A stretch of DNA of 64,000 nt from positions 30,599,705 to 30,663,704 of the forward strand of contig NC_035175.2 in the NCBI RefSeq assembly GCF_001659605.2. The letters run 5' to 3'. This DNA is from Manihot esculenta (lineage: Eukaryota; Streptophyta; Magnoliopsida; Malpighiales; Euphorbiaceae). The notes under the pieces were generated by a model. That model was not told where the DNA came from. It ran no database searches and worked only from the letters and a program-made list of their open reading frames with translations. Made by a program: the position numbers and the translations under genes. Below, in pieces: positions 22,132 through 32,355 of the stretch (the first letter of the stretch is position 1; every line of letters starts with the position of its first letter).

Positions 22132-24369
22132 ATGAGAGGAACTCGTCGATCAGCAAGATTGACTGGAGTACCACCTGAGGATGAGGGCATGAGCGCCCGT
22201 CCTCCAGCATTGCCTAGGGCAATGTCTAGCAGGTCCAACAGGGACAGAGCAGTAAGAGACCCTAGAAGGTCTTTGGATCTGGGTAGGAGCAGATCAGTTA
22301 GAGGAACAGTTCAGGGAGGAGCGTCAGAGGATATGGGGGATGAAATGGACGTAGAACAGAGGAGGGATGGCAGTTTGGGAGTCAATATGGCAGAAGAAGG
22401 AATGGGAGAGTCCCAAGGAGGCGCTCAGGCCTCGGGATTCGTACAGCCACCTCACTACCCACATTTCTCACAACATCCCGGGTATTCGATGGGAGGTACA
22501 TCGGATTACCCTAGTTTCACCCCTTATCCCACACAGATGCCATACCCACCATACTACCCACCATACTCTCAGTACCCCATGTACCCACCTCCACCTCCCT
22601 ATACCAGTACAGCAAACCCTACCTCAGAAAATGTTGCACCACCTCCACCACCTGCAGAACCAGCAGCCCCAGTTGCTCAACCTCATAGACCTAGCTCAGC
22701 CAGTGGGAGCAAGGTCAAGATGACAGACTATATGAAGCTGGGTGCTCCCCAGTTTGAGACCGGTGATGATCCGTTCGTGTACTTGGAGCGGGTCAAGGCA
22801 ATTACAGATGAGATAGGGGCAGATGACAGTAGAGCCATTCAGATGGCCGGGTTCACGCTTAAGTGCAAGAAGGCACGGGAGTGGTTCAAGAATTATGTGA
22901 ACCCGAGAGTGGACAACATGACTTGGGAAGAGTTTGCAAACGAGTTTGCAGGATGGGCTTTCCCTGATAGTTCAAGGGAATTGAAGATGATAGAATTCGA
23001 GCAGTTGAGGCAGACTGATGACATGAGTGTAGACGAATATACTGATAGATTTATGGAGTTGCTGCCATTTGCAGGGCAAGACCTTAGCACAGACCAGAAG
23101 AAGTCGAGGAGGTATATCATGAAGCTCCATCCCAGGTATTCCTCCTTGGTTCAGTCAGCAGATAGAGAGAGTTTTCACGCCATAGTAGACATGGCTAGGA
23201 GAATGGAGGCTAGTGCCATCGTTCAGGGGACAGTTAAGCAGACCGTGGCACAAGCTTCTGGTTCTAAAACTCCGGGTGGGGGAAGGTTAGATCCCTCTAC
23301 CTTGAGTGCAGCAGCTTCAGGCAGTAAAAGATGGAATAAACCCAAGGGCAAGAAGAACAAGTTCTGGAGTAAAGTCAAGTCCAGTCTGGGATTTGGGAGT
23401 GGCTCAAGCTCTGGTGCGGATAATGCAATTTGTGCAAGGTGTGGTAGGCCACACAAGGGAATATGTCGGTTAGGGACGAACGCCTGCTTCAGATGTGGTC
23501 AGGAGGGGCATATAGCTCGAGACTGTCCAAGAGCGGCCCCAATGGCTCAGTCCCAGCAGACAGCTTCAGGCAGTGTAGCGCAGCCAGCAGCTCCAGCCAT
23601 GACTCAGGCCAGTGGCAGAGGCAGAGGGAGAGGGACAGCCTCTTCTTCAGCGGGTTTCAGAGGTGAAGGTCCATCAGCTCCGGCACGGATCTTCACAATG
23701 ACACAGCAAGAGGCAGATGCATCTAACACCGTGGTGGCAGGTAACTTAATTATTGGTTGTTCAGATGTATATGCCTTGATGGACCCTGGTGCATCTCATT
23801 CATTTATTGCTCCGAGAGCCGTCCAGAGGTTGGGGTTGATGATCTCTGGGTTAGAGTGTCCTCTCTGGGTCAGTGGACCCAAGTGTGATCCATCAGTGGC
23901 AGAGTCAGTCTGTCAGTGTAGTCCAGTTTTTGTTGAGGGGAGATGCATGTCCGCCGACCTTGTGGTTCTAGATTTGACAGACTTTGACGTCATTCTAGGG
24001 ATGGACTGGTTATCTACCCATGGTGCTACCTTGGACTGCAGGAACAAGGTAGTCAGGTTCAGAGGTCAGGATGGATCAGAGGTTGTCTTCAGAGGAGACA
24101 GGAGGGGCACACCTAGAGGTATGATCTCAGCTCTTCAGGCTCGTAGGTTGCTTAGGAGGGGATGTCAGGGGTATTTGGCTCATGTGAGAGAGCTAAATGG
24201 TCAGGTTAGAGAGCCCGCCTCGGTGCCAGTGGTTAGAGAGTTCTTAGATGTGTTCCCGGACGAACTGCCAGGTTTACCACCTGCTAGGGAGATCGAGTTC
24301 GAGATAGAGTTAATGCCTGGAACCGACCGATCTCTATCCCTCCCTACAGGATGGCACCAGCTGAATTGA
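22132..24369 (+). CDS. gag-pol: Gag-protease of element C, ending at a frameshift before RT
   Basis: Starts at [10 protein letters not shown], although the frame is open upstream to 22042. It contains a Pro/Tyr-rich linker (residues about 125-200), the gag core ([35 protein letters not shown]), a Lys/Ser-rich stretch, a zinc-binding [12 protein letters not shown] and the CCHC knuckle [14 protein letters not shown] (about residue 452). The protease has active site DPGASHSF (Asp at about 551) and the ILGMDW segment. Near 24324 one base is missing relative to A, B and G (GGAACCGACC for GGAACTCGACC type), so the frame leaves pol and stops at 24369 after an unrelated tail. Pol continues in another frame from about 24325. 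Gag particles and protease could still be made. Confidence 0.93.
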   Translation: MRGTRRSARLTGVPPEDEGMSARPPALPRAMSSRSNRDRAVRDPRRSLDLGRSRSVRGTVQGGASEDMGDEMDVEQRRDGSLGVNMAEEGMGESQGGAQASGFVQPPHYPHFSQHPGYSMGGTSDYPSFTPYPTQMPYPPYYPPYSQYPMYPPPPPYTSTANPTSENVAPPPPPAEPAAPVAQPHRPSSASGSKVKMTDYMKLGAPQFETGDDPFVYLERVKAITDEIGADDSRAIQMAGFTLKCKKAREWFKNYVNPRVDNMTWEEFANEFAGWAFPDSSRELKMIEFEQLRQTDDMSVDEYTDRFMELLPFAGQDLSTDQKKSRRYIMKLHPRYSSLVQSADRESFHAIVDMARRMEASAIVQGTVKQTVAQASGSKTPGGGRLDPSTLSAAASGSKRWNKPKGKKNKFWSKVKSSLGFGSGSSSGADNAICARCGRPHKGICRLGTNACFRCGQEGHIARDCPRAAPMAQSQQTASGSVAQPAAPAMTQASGRGRGRGTASSSAGFRGEGPSAPARIFTMTQQEADASNTVVAGNLIIGCSDVYALMDPGASHSFIAPRAVQRLGLMISGLECPLWVSGPKCDPSVAESVCQCSPVFVEGRCMSADLVVLDLTDFDVILGMDWLSTHGATLDCRNKVVRFRGQDGSEVVFRGDRRGTPRGMISALQARRLLRRGCQGYLAHVRELNGQVREPASVPVVREFLDVFPDELPGLPPAREIEFEIELMPGTDRSLSLPTGWHQLN

Positions 24370-27125
24370 AAGAGTTGAAGGAGCAGTTGCAGGAGCTGGT
24401 AGACAAGGGCTTCATCCGACCGAGTACCTCACCCTGGGGTGCTCCGGTTTTGTTTGTGAGGAAGAAGGATGGATCCCTTAGGCTTTGTATCGACTACAGG
24501 CAGTTGAACAAAGTCACTACCAAGAACAAGTACCCATTGCCAAGGATCGACGATCTATTCGACCAGCTAGCAGGAGCGGGTTGTTTCTCCAAAATAGATC
24601 TGAGGTCCGGGTACCATCAGTTGAGGATCAGGGAGGAGGACGTACTAAAGACAGCTTTCAGGACCAGATATGGGCATTTTGAGTTCCTTGTGATGCCGTT
24701 CGGGTTAACTAACGCCCCTGCAGCATTCATGGACCTCATGAACAGAGTGTTTAGCCAGTACCTGGATCACTTCGTTATTGTCTTCATAGATGATATCTTA
24801 GTGTATTCCAGGAATGCAGAGGAGCATGCCCATCATCTGCGATTGGTTCTACAGACCTTGAGGGAACATGGCTTGTATGCCAAGTTCTCTAAGTGTGAGT
24901 TCTGGCTGAGGAGCATTTCGTTCTTGGGGCATGTAGTGTCAGAGAATGGGATTGAGGTAGACCCCAAGAAGACAGAGACTGTGGCTAACTGGCCTAGACC
25001 CACTTCAGTAACAGAGATCAGGAGTTTCTTGGGTTTGGCAGGTTACTACAGGAGGTTCGTTCAAGACTTCTCAAAGATAGCAGCTCCTCTGACCAGACTA
25101 ACCAGGAAGAATCAGAAGTTTCTGTGGACCGACCAGTGCGAGGAGAGTTTCGAAGAGCTCAAGAAGAGATTGACTTCAGCCCCAGTGTTAGCTCTGCCAT
25201 CTAGTGGAGAGGACTTTACAGTCTTTTGTGATGCGTCCCGTGTGGGACTGGGTTGTGTGCTTATGCAGAATGAGAGGGTGATTGCTTATGCTTCTAGGCA
25301 GCTGAAGAAGCACGAGTTGAATTACCCCACACATGACCTTGAGATGGCAGCAGTAATCTTTGCACTCAAGATGTGGAGGCACTACCTCTATGGGGTAAAA
25401 TGTGAGATCTTCACAGATCATAAAAGCCTGCAGTACATCCTGAGTCAAAGAGATTTGAATTTGAGACAGAGGAGATGGGTAGAGTTGCTGAGTGACTATG
25501 ATTGCAAGATTCAGTATCATCCGGGTAAGGCGAATGTCGTGGCAGACGCCCTAAGCCGGAAGTCACTAGGCAGTCTATCCCACATCACGGCAGAGAGAAG
25601 ACCAGTGGTGAAGGAGTTTTGCAAGCTCATTGAGGAAGGTTTACAGTTGGAGTTGTCTGGTACAGGTGCCTTGGTTGCTCAGATGAAAGTGACACCCGTG
25701 TTTCTGGAGCAGGTGGCTCAGAAACAGCATGAGGACCCAGAGTTAGTGAAGATTGCCAGGACTGTTCAGTCAGGCAAGGACAGTGAGTTCAGATTTGACA
25801 ATAGGGGGATCCTCCGCTATGGGAGTCGATTATGTGTACCAGATGACATTGGGCTAAAAGGAGACATTATGAGAGAGGCTCATAATGCAAGATACAGCAT
25901 TCACCCCGGAGCCACCAAGATGTATCAGGATCTAAAGAAGGTTTATTGGTGGCCAGCTATGAAGAGAGAGGTGGCACAGTTTGTGTCAGCCTGCGAGATA
26001 TGTCAGAGGGTGAAGCTGGAACATCAGAAGCCGGCTGGAATGCTTAACCCGCTACCTATTCCAGAGTGGAAATGGGAAAATATAGCTATGGACTTCGTAG
26101 TGGGGTTACCGGCGACGTCCAACAGATTGGACTCCATATGGGTGATTGTGGACAGACTCACCAAATCTGCTCACTTCATCCCTGTCAGGAGTGGCTATTC
26201 TGTGGACAAGTTGGCGCAGGTGTATGTTGATGAGATAGTCAGACTGCACGGGGTTCCTGTTTCCATCGTGTCAGATAGAGGGCCCCAGTTCACCTCCAGG
26301 TTTTGGCGGAGTCTGCAGAACGCCATGGGTACTAGATTGGATTTTAGCACTGCCTTCCATCCACAGACAGACGGACAGTCAGAGAGGACCATCCAGACCA
26401 TAGAAGATATGCTGAGAATGTGTGTGCTGGACTTCGGCGGTTCTTGGAGGCAGCATCTACCTTTGGTGGAGTTTGCCTACAATAACAGCCATCATGCTAG
26501 CATCGGGATGGCTCCATATGAAGCTTTATATGGAAGGAAGTGCAGATCACCTGTTTGCTGGGAAGAGGTAGGAGAGAGGTCCTTAGCAGGACCCGAGCTA
26601 GTAGAGATCACCAGCAGGGTGGTGCCCATGATCAGAGAAAGAATCAAAATGGCTACAAGCAGACAGAAGAGTTATGCAGACATCCGCAGGAGGCTAGTAG
26701 AGTTTCAGGAGGGGGATCTGGTATTGCTCAAGGTGTCTCCAATGAAAGGAGTGGTTCGCTTTGGGAAGAAAGGTAAGCTGGCTCCGCGGTACATCGGACC
26801 CTTTGAAGTCTTGCAAAAGATTGGGAATGTATCGTACAAGCTGGATTTACCTGCTTCAATGGAGAGAATCCATCCGGTTTTCCATGTTTCTATGTTGAGA
26901 AGATTCGTGTCAGATCCGGGCAAGGTTCTTAGTGAGCCTGATGTGGAGATCCAAGAGGATCTCACCTATGTTGAGCAGCCGGTACGGATCCTAGACACCC
27001 AGATCAGAAAGTTAAGAAATAAGGAAATCCCGATGGTGAAAGTCCTGTGGAACCACCACAATATGGAAGAATGCACTTGGGAGACACGGGAGTCCATGCT
27101 CCAACAGTATCCCCATCTCTTTTAA
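24351..27125 (+). CDS. gag-pol: Pol of element C (RT, RNase H, integrase, chromodomain), frame-shifted from gag
   Basis: An open frame of 924 codons. Homology to sister elements begins slightly upstream, about 24325, so the ATG at 24351 is not the native start. [24 protein letters not shown] and FIDD (about residue 145). RNase [14 protein letters not shown] and TDHKSLQ. Integrase: zinc-binding [15 protein letters not shown] with CEICQ, then core [15 protein letters not shown] and [13 protein letters not shown] carrying the DDE residues. The C-terminal region after [13 protein letters not shown] is chromodomain-like ([32 protein letters not shown]), typical of Tekay chromoviruses that target heterochromatin. 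No stop interrupts it. Confidence 0.94.
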   Translation: MAPAELKELKEQLQELVDKGFIRPSTSPWGAPVLFVRKKDGSLRLCIDYRQLNKVTTKNKYPLPRIDDLFDQLAGAGCFSKIDLRSGYHQLRIREEDVLKTAFRTRYGHFEFLVMPFGLTNAPAAFMDLMNRVFSQYLDHFVIVFIDDILVYSRNAEEHAHHLRLVLQTLREHGLYAKFSKCEFWLRSISFLGHVVSENGIEVDPKKTETVANWPRPTSVTEIRSFLGLAGYYRRFVQDFSKIAAPLTRLTRKNQKFLWTDQCEESFEELKKRLTSAPVLALPSSGEDFTVFCDASRVGLGCVLMQNERVIAYASRQLKKHELNYPTHDLEMAAVIFALKMWRHYLYGVKCEIFTDHKSLQYILSQRDLNLRQRRWVELLSDYDCKIQYHPGKANVVADALSRKSLGSLSHITAERRPVVKEFCKLIEEGLQLELSGTGALVAQMKVTPVFLEQVAQKQHEDPELVKIARTVQSGKDSEFRFDNRGILRYGSRLCVPDDIGLKGDIMREAHNARYSIHPGATKMYQDLKKVYWWPAMKREVAQFVSACEICQRVKLEHQKPAGMLNPLPIPEWKWENIAMDFVVGLPATSNRLDSIWVIVDRLTKSAHFIPVRSGYSVDKLAQVYVDEIVRLHGVPVSIVSDRGPQFTSRFWRSLQNAMGTRLDFSTAFHPQTDGQSERTIQTIEDMLRMCVLDFGGSWRQHLPLVEFAYNNSHHASIGMAPYEALYGRKCRSPVCWEEVGERSLAGPELVEITSRVVPMIRERIKMATSRQKSYADIRRRLVEFQEGDLVLLKVSPMKGVVRFGKKGKLAPRYIGPFEVLQKIGNVSYKLDLPASMERIHPVFHVSMLRRFVSDPGKVLSEPDVEIQEDLTYVEQPVRILDTQIRKLRNKEIPMVKVLWNHHNMEECTWETRESMLQQYPHLF

Positions 27126-27188
27126 GGTTAGATCTTTATGTGTTTATGTATGTATGTTATGTTGATTGCTATGCATGTGCTAGTTGAG

Positions 27189-27225
27189 GAACATTCGGGG
27201 ACGAATGTTCTTAAGGGGGGGAGAA
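27189..27225 (+). promoter_or_regulatory. Inverted repeat and polypurine tract of element C
   Basis: A perfect 9-bp inverted repeat (GAACATTCG, loop GGGA, CGAATGTTC, 27189-27210) is followed by the polypurine tract AAGGGGGGGAGAA next to the 3' LTR start at 27226. The tract primes plus-strand synthesis; the role of the inverted repeat is not known to me. Confidence 0.88.
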
Positions 27226-29462
27226 TGTAATACCCGGTTAGACTCCGGTATCGGAATTCCTACCGTCCGGTGGAATCTCGGATGTCGGAGACCTCTAGAA
27301 GGGTAGAATCATGTTTTATAAAAATGTTTTAAGGTGTTTTATGATTTTAAGTATGAAATTAAATGAGTTTTACATGAAAAAGTCCTTGGAGGAAAACCCA
27401 GGTTCGGCCGCCGAAAGTCAAGTTCGGCCGCCGAACATGCATGCGTTTTGGAGGCACGTTAGGCCCCCGAAAGCATGAGTGAGGGAAGTCAAGGTTCGGC
27501 CGCCGAACCTCATGTTCGGCCGCCGAACATTTGCATGGTTGCGGAGGCACATTCGGCCCCCGAACGTGGTCTGGCCAGCCACTATAAAAGGGTCCCTTAG
27601 CCGAAAATGGGCGAGCTTTTTCTCCCCATTTCGGCCAAGGTGAGCTCTCCGCCGTCTCTCACCCATTTCTGATGTTCTTCCTCTAAATCTTTCGAGATTT
27701 TCACTTGTTTTCACTTGGTTTGGAAGATTTAAGCTTTTGAAACAAGTTTGGAGCTTTGGGAACTCAGGAGCTCGTTTTCGTGGATCTCCAAGTTTAGGTC
27801 GTCTCCTTCTCGATCTTCAAGAGGTAAGAGCCGATCTTAAGCTCCTTATGAGTTTTAAATAAGTTTTATGCAAGATCTAAGGGTAGAAATGCATGCTAGG
27901 GTATATGTTGAGTTATGGATATATATTGATGTTTTGAACAATGTGTGTTGTTTGTGTATGTTTGAAGTGTTGTAGATGGGGTATATGCATGTTTGAGGCC
28001 CCTAGGAACTTGTATGCATGCTTTGGTTGAAAAATATGCATGTTTGGAAGGTTTGGAGGCGAAATGTGGAAAGGGAGCCAAGTTTCTGCCCTTTGGCAGA
28101 AACCAGGTTCGGCAGCCGAAGGTACTTTCGGCCGCCGAACATGGCTGGGGAGGCAGGCCTTTCGGCTGCCGAAGTTGCCCCCGAAAAGAGACTTTCGTCT
28201 CTGTCTGGCACTTTCGGCCGCCGAAGGTGCCGCCGAACCTAGCTGAGTTTCGTCTCTGTCCAGGACTTTCGGCCGCCGAAGGTGCCGCCGAAAGTGCCCT
28301 GTTCAGCCACTTCATGCATATTTTCTGTGATGTTTTCATGATGTTTTAGGGGGTTTTTGGGGGGTATATTAGAGTCATGTTTATATATGTTTGGTCCCTC
28401 ATTTGAGTCCACCTGTGTAGGTTCGGACCCGAGGAACCGAGGACCCCAGCAGTGAGTTCAGCTGCTTCGGTGTTGTCAGAGTCAGCCAGAGGTGAGTGGA
28501 ACTAAACTGAATCTTTTAAATAAAATGCTTTATCATGTTTCATGCATCATGATTATGCAGTAGGATGATTGCATTAGTTTTCACGAATATGTCGCATTGC
28601 ATCTATTGTTGTTGATGTGGGTGAATGTTGGATGACCCAATTAGTCCAAGACAGGAAGACCAGGACCCCATGCTACGGCCTGGCACAGAGTAAGCAAGTC
28701 CAGGCCCCAGTCTACAGGCCTGGCACAGAGTAAGGTACGGTTATGGGACTCGAAGACCAGGAGCCCAGAGGAGGCCCTGGGAAAATGGTAAGTAATGTGT
28801 GTTATGACAGGAAGACCAGGCCCCATTCTACAGGCCTGGCACGGAGTTAACTTGGACTATTTGGTGACGAGTTCACCCAACCCTTATGTGGATTGTTTGT
28901 GTTATGATGCATTTCATTTGAGCATAGTGTTAATGTGTTTTACTAGCTCTACTCACTGGGCTTTTAGCTCACCCCTCTCCCTTTTCCCCCAGGCTTACAG
29001 GTACAGGATATAGTGCGGGAGTTCGGATAGAGTGAAGAAGTTATGCTTATGTAATAGATAGATATGGACATGATCAGATTGTAATGTAAAAGTACAGTAT
29101 AGTTATGTAATGAGTTTTATGGATGTTAGTATGTGCTTGACCATAGATTGTTGTATCCCTTTTATACATGATCTTAGAGATTTTGTTAATGTTTATGTAA
29201 ACCAACTCAACAGATGTATGTTACCCATTGAGGGCACAGATGAGATCCCACAGAGGGATCAAAGTTATGTTTATGTTATGCACAGGTTGAGTTTGGTTGA
29301 TGTTCAATGGCAAGAAAAGTTTTAATTTTTAAGTATATTGTTGATCATGTATGGGATTATACAGGTTTACAGGTTTTATGTTAGGCTTGCTACGGGTCCC
29401 GGCGGCCTTAAGTCGACCCGGATCCTAGCGCCGGTAGCGGTCCGGATTTTCGGGGCGTTACA
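27226..29462 (+). repeat. 3' LTR of element C
   Basis: 2237 bp against 2225 in the 5' LTR. The main difference is a 12-bp insertion near 28226 that adds one GGTGCCGCCGAA unit. Others are a CCGGTTAG start against CCGGCTAG, one changed base near 28069, and single-base indels near 28320 and 29445. Followed by the target duplicate GTAGA. Confidence 0.96.
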
Positions 29463-29467
29463 GTAGA

Positions 29468-30042
29468 GACTCCTTTTGAATTTTGAATGTGCATGGCACT
29501 AAGTAGGAAGCATGTGATCTTTGGATTTTCTTTCCTTAATAAGGGGGATCTTGAAATCTAATAATTGAATGTGAATATTGAAGATTTGGATCTCAAGATA
29601 TTTCCCTTATTTGGCTCCTCAAATATGGCAACTTGGGATATGGCTTCTTGAACAAGGAAAGAGTGCAATAGAGCGCATTTTCGGCTGCCTAAGTTGAGTT
29701 TCGGAGGCTGGATTTTTGGAGGTTCGGCGGCCGAAGGTAGTGGATTTTCATCTCTGTCTGCATGGTTCGGCCACCAAAGGTGGTCCACTTTCGTCTCTGG
29801 AGTCCTCATTCGGCCGCCGAAGGTTGCCGCCGAAGGTGACTGAGTTTTGGCTTCCGAAAGTTGCCTCCGAAGGTTGCTTCTCTAATTTTGGCTTCTTTTG
29901 GCACTTTTAAGAGCATTTTCTCCAAATTGTTTGTTCACACCTAATACTTGCAAAACATGATTAAAACCACAAAATTAGGTAGAATAGGTGCAAATAAACA
30001 TCAATAAGATCATGAAAATATGGGCTAAAATATGCTCTATCA
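29468..30042 (-). repeat. 3' LTR of D, inner segment
   Basis: Continues the D LTR after C. It corresponds to 36328-36903 of the 5' LTR and ends CTCTATCA at 30042. It has TTCGGC(C/G)GCCGAA motifs in both orientations near 29722, 29766 (degenerate) and 29811. The corresponding positions in the 5' LTR are near 36583, 36627 and 36671. Confidence 0.9.
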
Positions 30043-31068
30043 AATACCCCCACACTTAAGCTTTTGCTTGTCCTCAAGCAAACAAACATAGTCAAATAAG
30101 TTCTCTTCCTCTAGATCCTTATTACCACTTAACCTCATACTCTAGACACTTATTTTGAAGCATTGTAGTGAAGAATATATGCATGAAGATTACTTACCCC
30201 CTTTCCTTGTTTCCCTTTGCTTACCATGGCTAGGATTTGTTTTCCTCAAGAGAGACATGCACATTAATTTGTTAAGACTTTTTCTAGCTTTTGGGTTGAC
30301 TTGCCCTTACTTTGAAGTACTTTATTCAGGCTTTTGCACTTTAGATCTTGCTTGAAAAGGTCACCAACCTATTTTTGATTTGAAGGTTTATATTTTTCAG
30401 TTGGTCACCTATCCAAGTGGCTACTTTCCTTGTTCATAGTCTTTTGACCATTGGAACAATTTTCAATTTGTGCTTTTGAGGTCTTTGCCTTTGCTGAATT
30501 TTCTTTCTCTCAATGATTTGGGCAAATCAACACCAATTGCTAAATCAAGTCACATTAAGTTTATTCACACAACTTTAATTTATTCTCAATCAATTGAGGG
30601 TCATCAATACATTTTTCACCATGGCAAACTCAAAGATTCAATTCAAAAGGCAATTCTCAAACATGAATATAACTCACTGCAAGTGATTCAACATAAGTTT
30701 AAAGAGTTATCGCATCAATGGGGTCATGGAAGGAAAAACTCATCTAACATAGTTCATAAGTTTGAGTAGAGCAAAACAAAAAGAAGAAGAAGGTTGTGGT
30801 TGTGTGTGTTTTATTGAAAGCATAAACAAATTAAAATTTAACTGTGGCTAATGAATCTAAAACCAAAAGGAAAAAGAAAAAAATTTGCATCTTGAAAGCA
30901 TGAGAATTTCGTAGATGAAAAGAAGAGAAGAAGAAAGATATGCACCCCCACACTTAAATCATGCATTGTCCTCAATGTAAAAGAAGAGAGGAGAGGGGAA
31001 GAGAAGAAGAGAAGAGAACAAAAGAAACTGAGTACTTCCCTGGGGTGTGGTGTGCGTGGCATGATCCT
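30043..31068 (-). other. 3' non-coding region of D with two polypurine-tract-like blocks
   Basis: No ORF of retroelement type. In minus reading the block TTAAGTGTGGGGGT lies next to the 3' LTR (30045-30060) and is the likely PPT. A second copy of the block with the same upstream context (GAGGACAA) lies at about 30944-30977. Between them the sequence is AT-rich with purine/pyrimidine-biased runs. No env-like ORF is visible. Confidence 0.65.
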
Positions 31069-32355
31069 CTAGGCAGAAGGATGTTGTAGTGGAATTTCTT
31101 CCACCACTTGTATTGCGAACCCTTCAAAGTATGGTTTCAGACGATGTCCATTCACCTTGAAGATTTTTCTAGTTTCTATGCTTCGGATGTCTACAGCTCC
31201 ATGTGGGTATGCATGTTCTACAATGAATGGTCCAATCCACCTAGACCGTAGCTTTCCTGGGAACAGTTTCAGACGAGAGTCAAAGAGTAAGACTTTATCA
31301 CCAACCTCAAATTGTTTTCTTGAAAGATGATTGTCATGGGAGGCTTTGGTCTTTGCTTTGTAGTTTCAAGAGTTCTAATATGCATCTCGTCTTATTTCCT
31401 CAAGCTCTTGCAGTTGCAACTTGCGATGATGGCCAGCTTCTTTAAGGTCCATGTTGCAATTCTTTACAGCCCAGTATGCCTTGTGCTCAAGCTCAACTGG
31501 AAGGTGACAAGCTTTCCCATAGACAAGTCTATAAGGAGACATACCTATGGGAGTCTTGTAGGCTGTTCTGTAGGCCCATAAGGCATCCTCTAATCTTAAG
31601 CTCCAATCCTTTCGGTTTGGAGAAACTGTTTTTTCGAGGATGGATTTGATTTCTCTGTTGGACACTTCAGCTTGCCCATTCGTCTGAGGGTGGTAGGCTG
31701 TGGATGTTCTATGGATCACATTGTGTTTTCTGAGAAGGCTTTCCACTACCCTATTGCAAAAATGGGTCCCTCTATCACTGATGATTGCTTTTGGTACTCC
31801 ATGTCTGGCAAAGATGTTGGTCTTCACAAAGTCTACCACTGCCTTGGCATCATCAGTCTTAGTTGCTCTGGCCTCCACCCATTTGGATACATAATCCACT
31901 GCAAGGATGATATAAGTGTATCCAAAGGATGGTGGGAATGGTCCCATGAAGTCTATGCCCCAAACATCAAATACCTCACAGACCATAATGGGGTTTTGTG
32001 GCATTTGATTTCTTTTGCTCAGATTTCTAGTTTGTTGACACCTAGCACAAGTCCTACAAAACAGAAAAGCATCTCGAAACATGATGGGCCAAAATAGGCC
32101 ACTTTCAAGTATCTTGTGAGCCGTTTTCCGTGGATTAAAGTGTCCTCCACAACTATATGAATGACAAAAAGTAAGTACAGAGGCTATTTCTTGATCAGGA
32201 ATGCATCTCCTTATCATTTGGTCAGCACAATGTTTCCACAAATAAGGCTCATCCCAAACATAGTATTTGGCATCCTTTTTTATTTTATCTTTAGTGTGCT
32301 TAGGCATGTCAGAAGGTAAGTTACCTGTGGCCAAGTAGTTTACCATATCGGCGTA
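31069..32355 (-). pseudogene. Integrase region of element D
   Basis: Follows gag-protease in the same frame after the TGA at 32356-32358 (a Trp codon in the expected PWYAD context). It has the zinc-binding [10 protein letters not shown]...CRTCARCQQ, core D in [19 protein letters not shown] and [16 protein letters not shown], which supply the DDE triad. The C-terminal domain ([36 protein letters not shown]) follows two more in-frame stops, a TAG directly after RRDAY (near 31374) and a TGA three codons later. It ends at a TAG at 31069-31071. Three stops make this copy inactive, although each is a single-base change. Confidence 0.9.

Larger units (their letters stand above)
19633..29462 (+). mobile_element. 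Element C: young, nearly complete Tekay-like Ty3/Gypsy element
   Basis: A 9.83-kb element with LTRs of 2225 and 2237 bp, flanked by a perfect duplication GTAGA (19628-19632 and 29463-29467). It interrupts the 3' LTR of D. LTRs differ by a handful of substitutions, two single-base indels and one 12-bp indel, so the insertion is recent. PBS, gag, protease, RT, RNase H, integrase, chromodomain and PPT are all present. The coding frame is broken once, by a 1-nt deletion between protease and RT. Confidence 0.97.

Noticed and set aside
24351..24369. Programmed frameshift between gag-protease and pol in C
   Set aside because: The sister elements A, B, E and G are continuous in this place, and C simply lacks one base. 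No slippery sequence with a following structure was obvious. A plain deletion is simpler.
30043..31068. Env-like third ORF in Athila-like element D
   Set aside because: Some Athila elements carry one, but no long ORF, signal peptide or membrane segment is visible between integrase and the 3' LTR on the sense strand.
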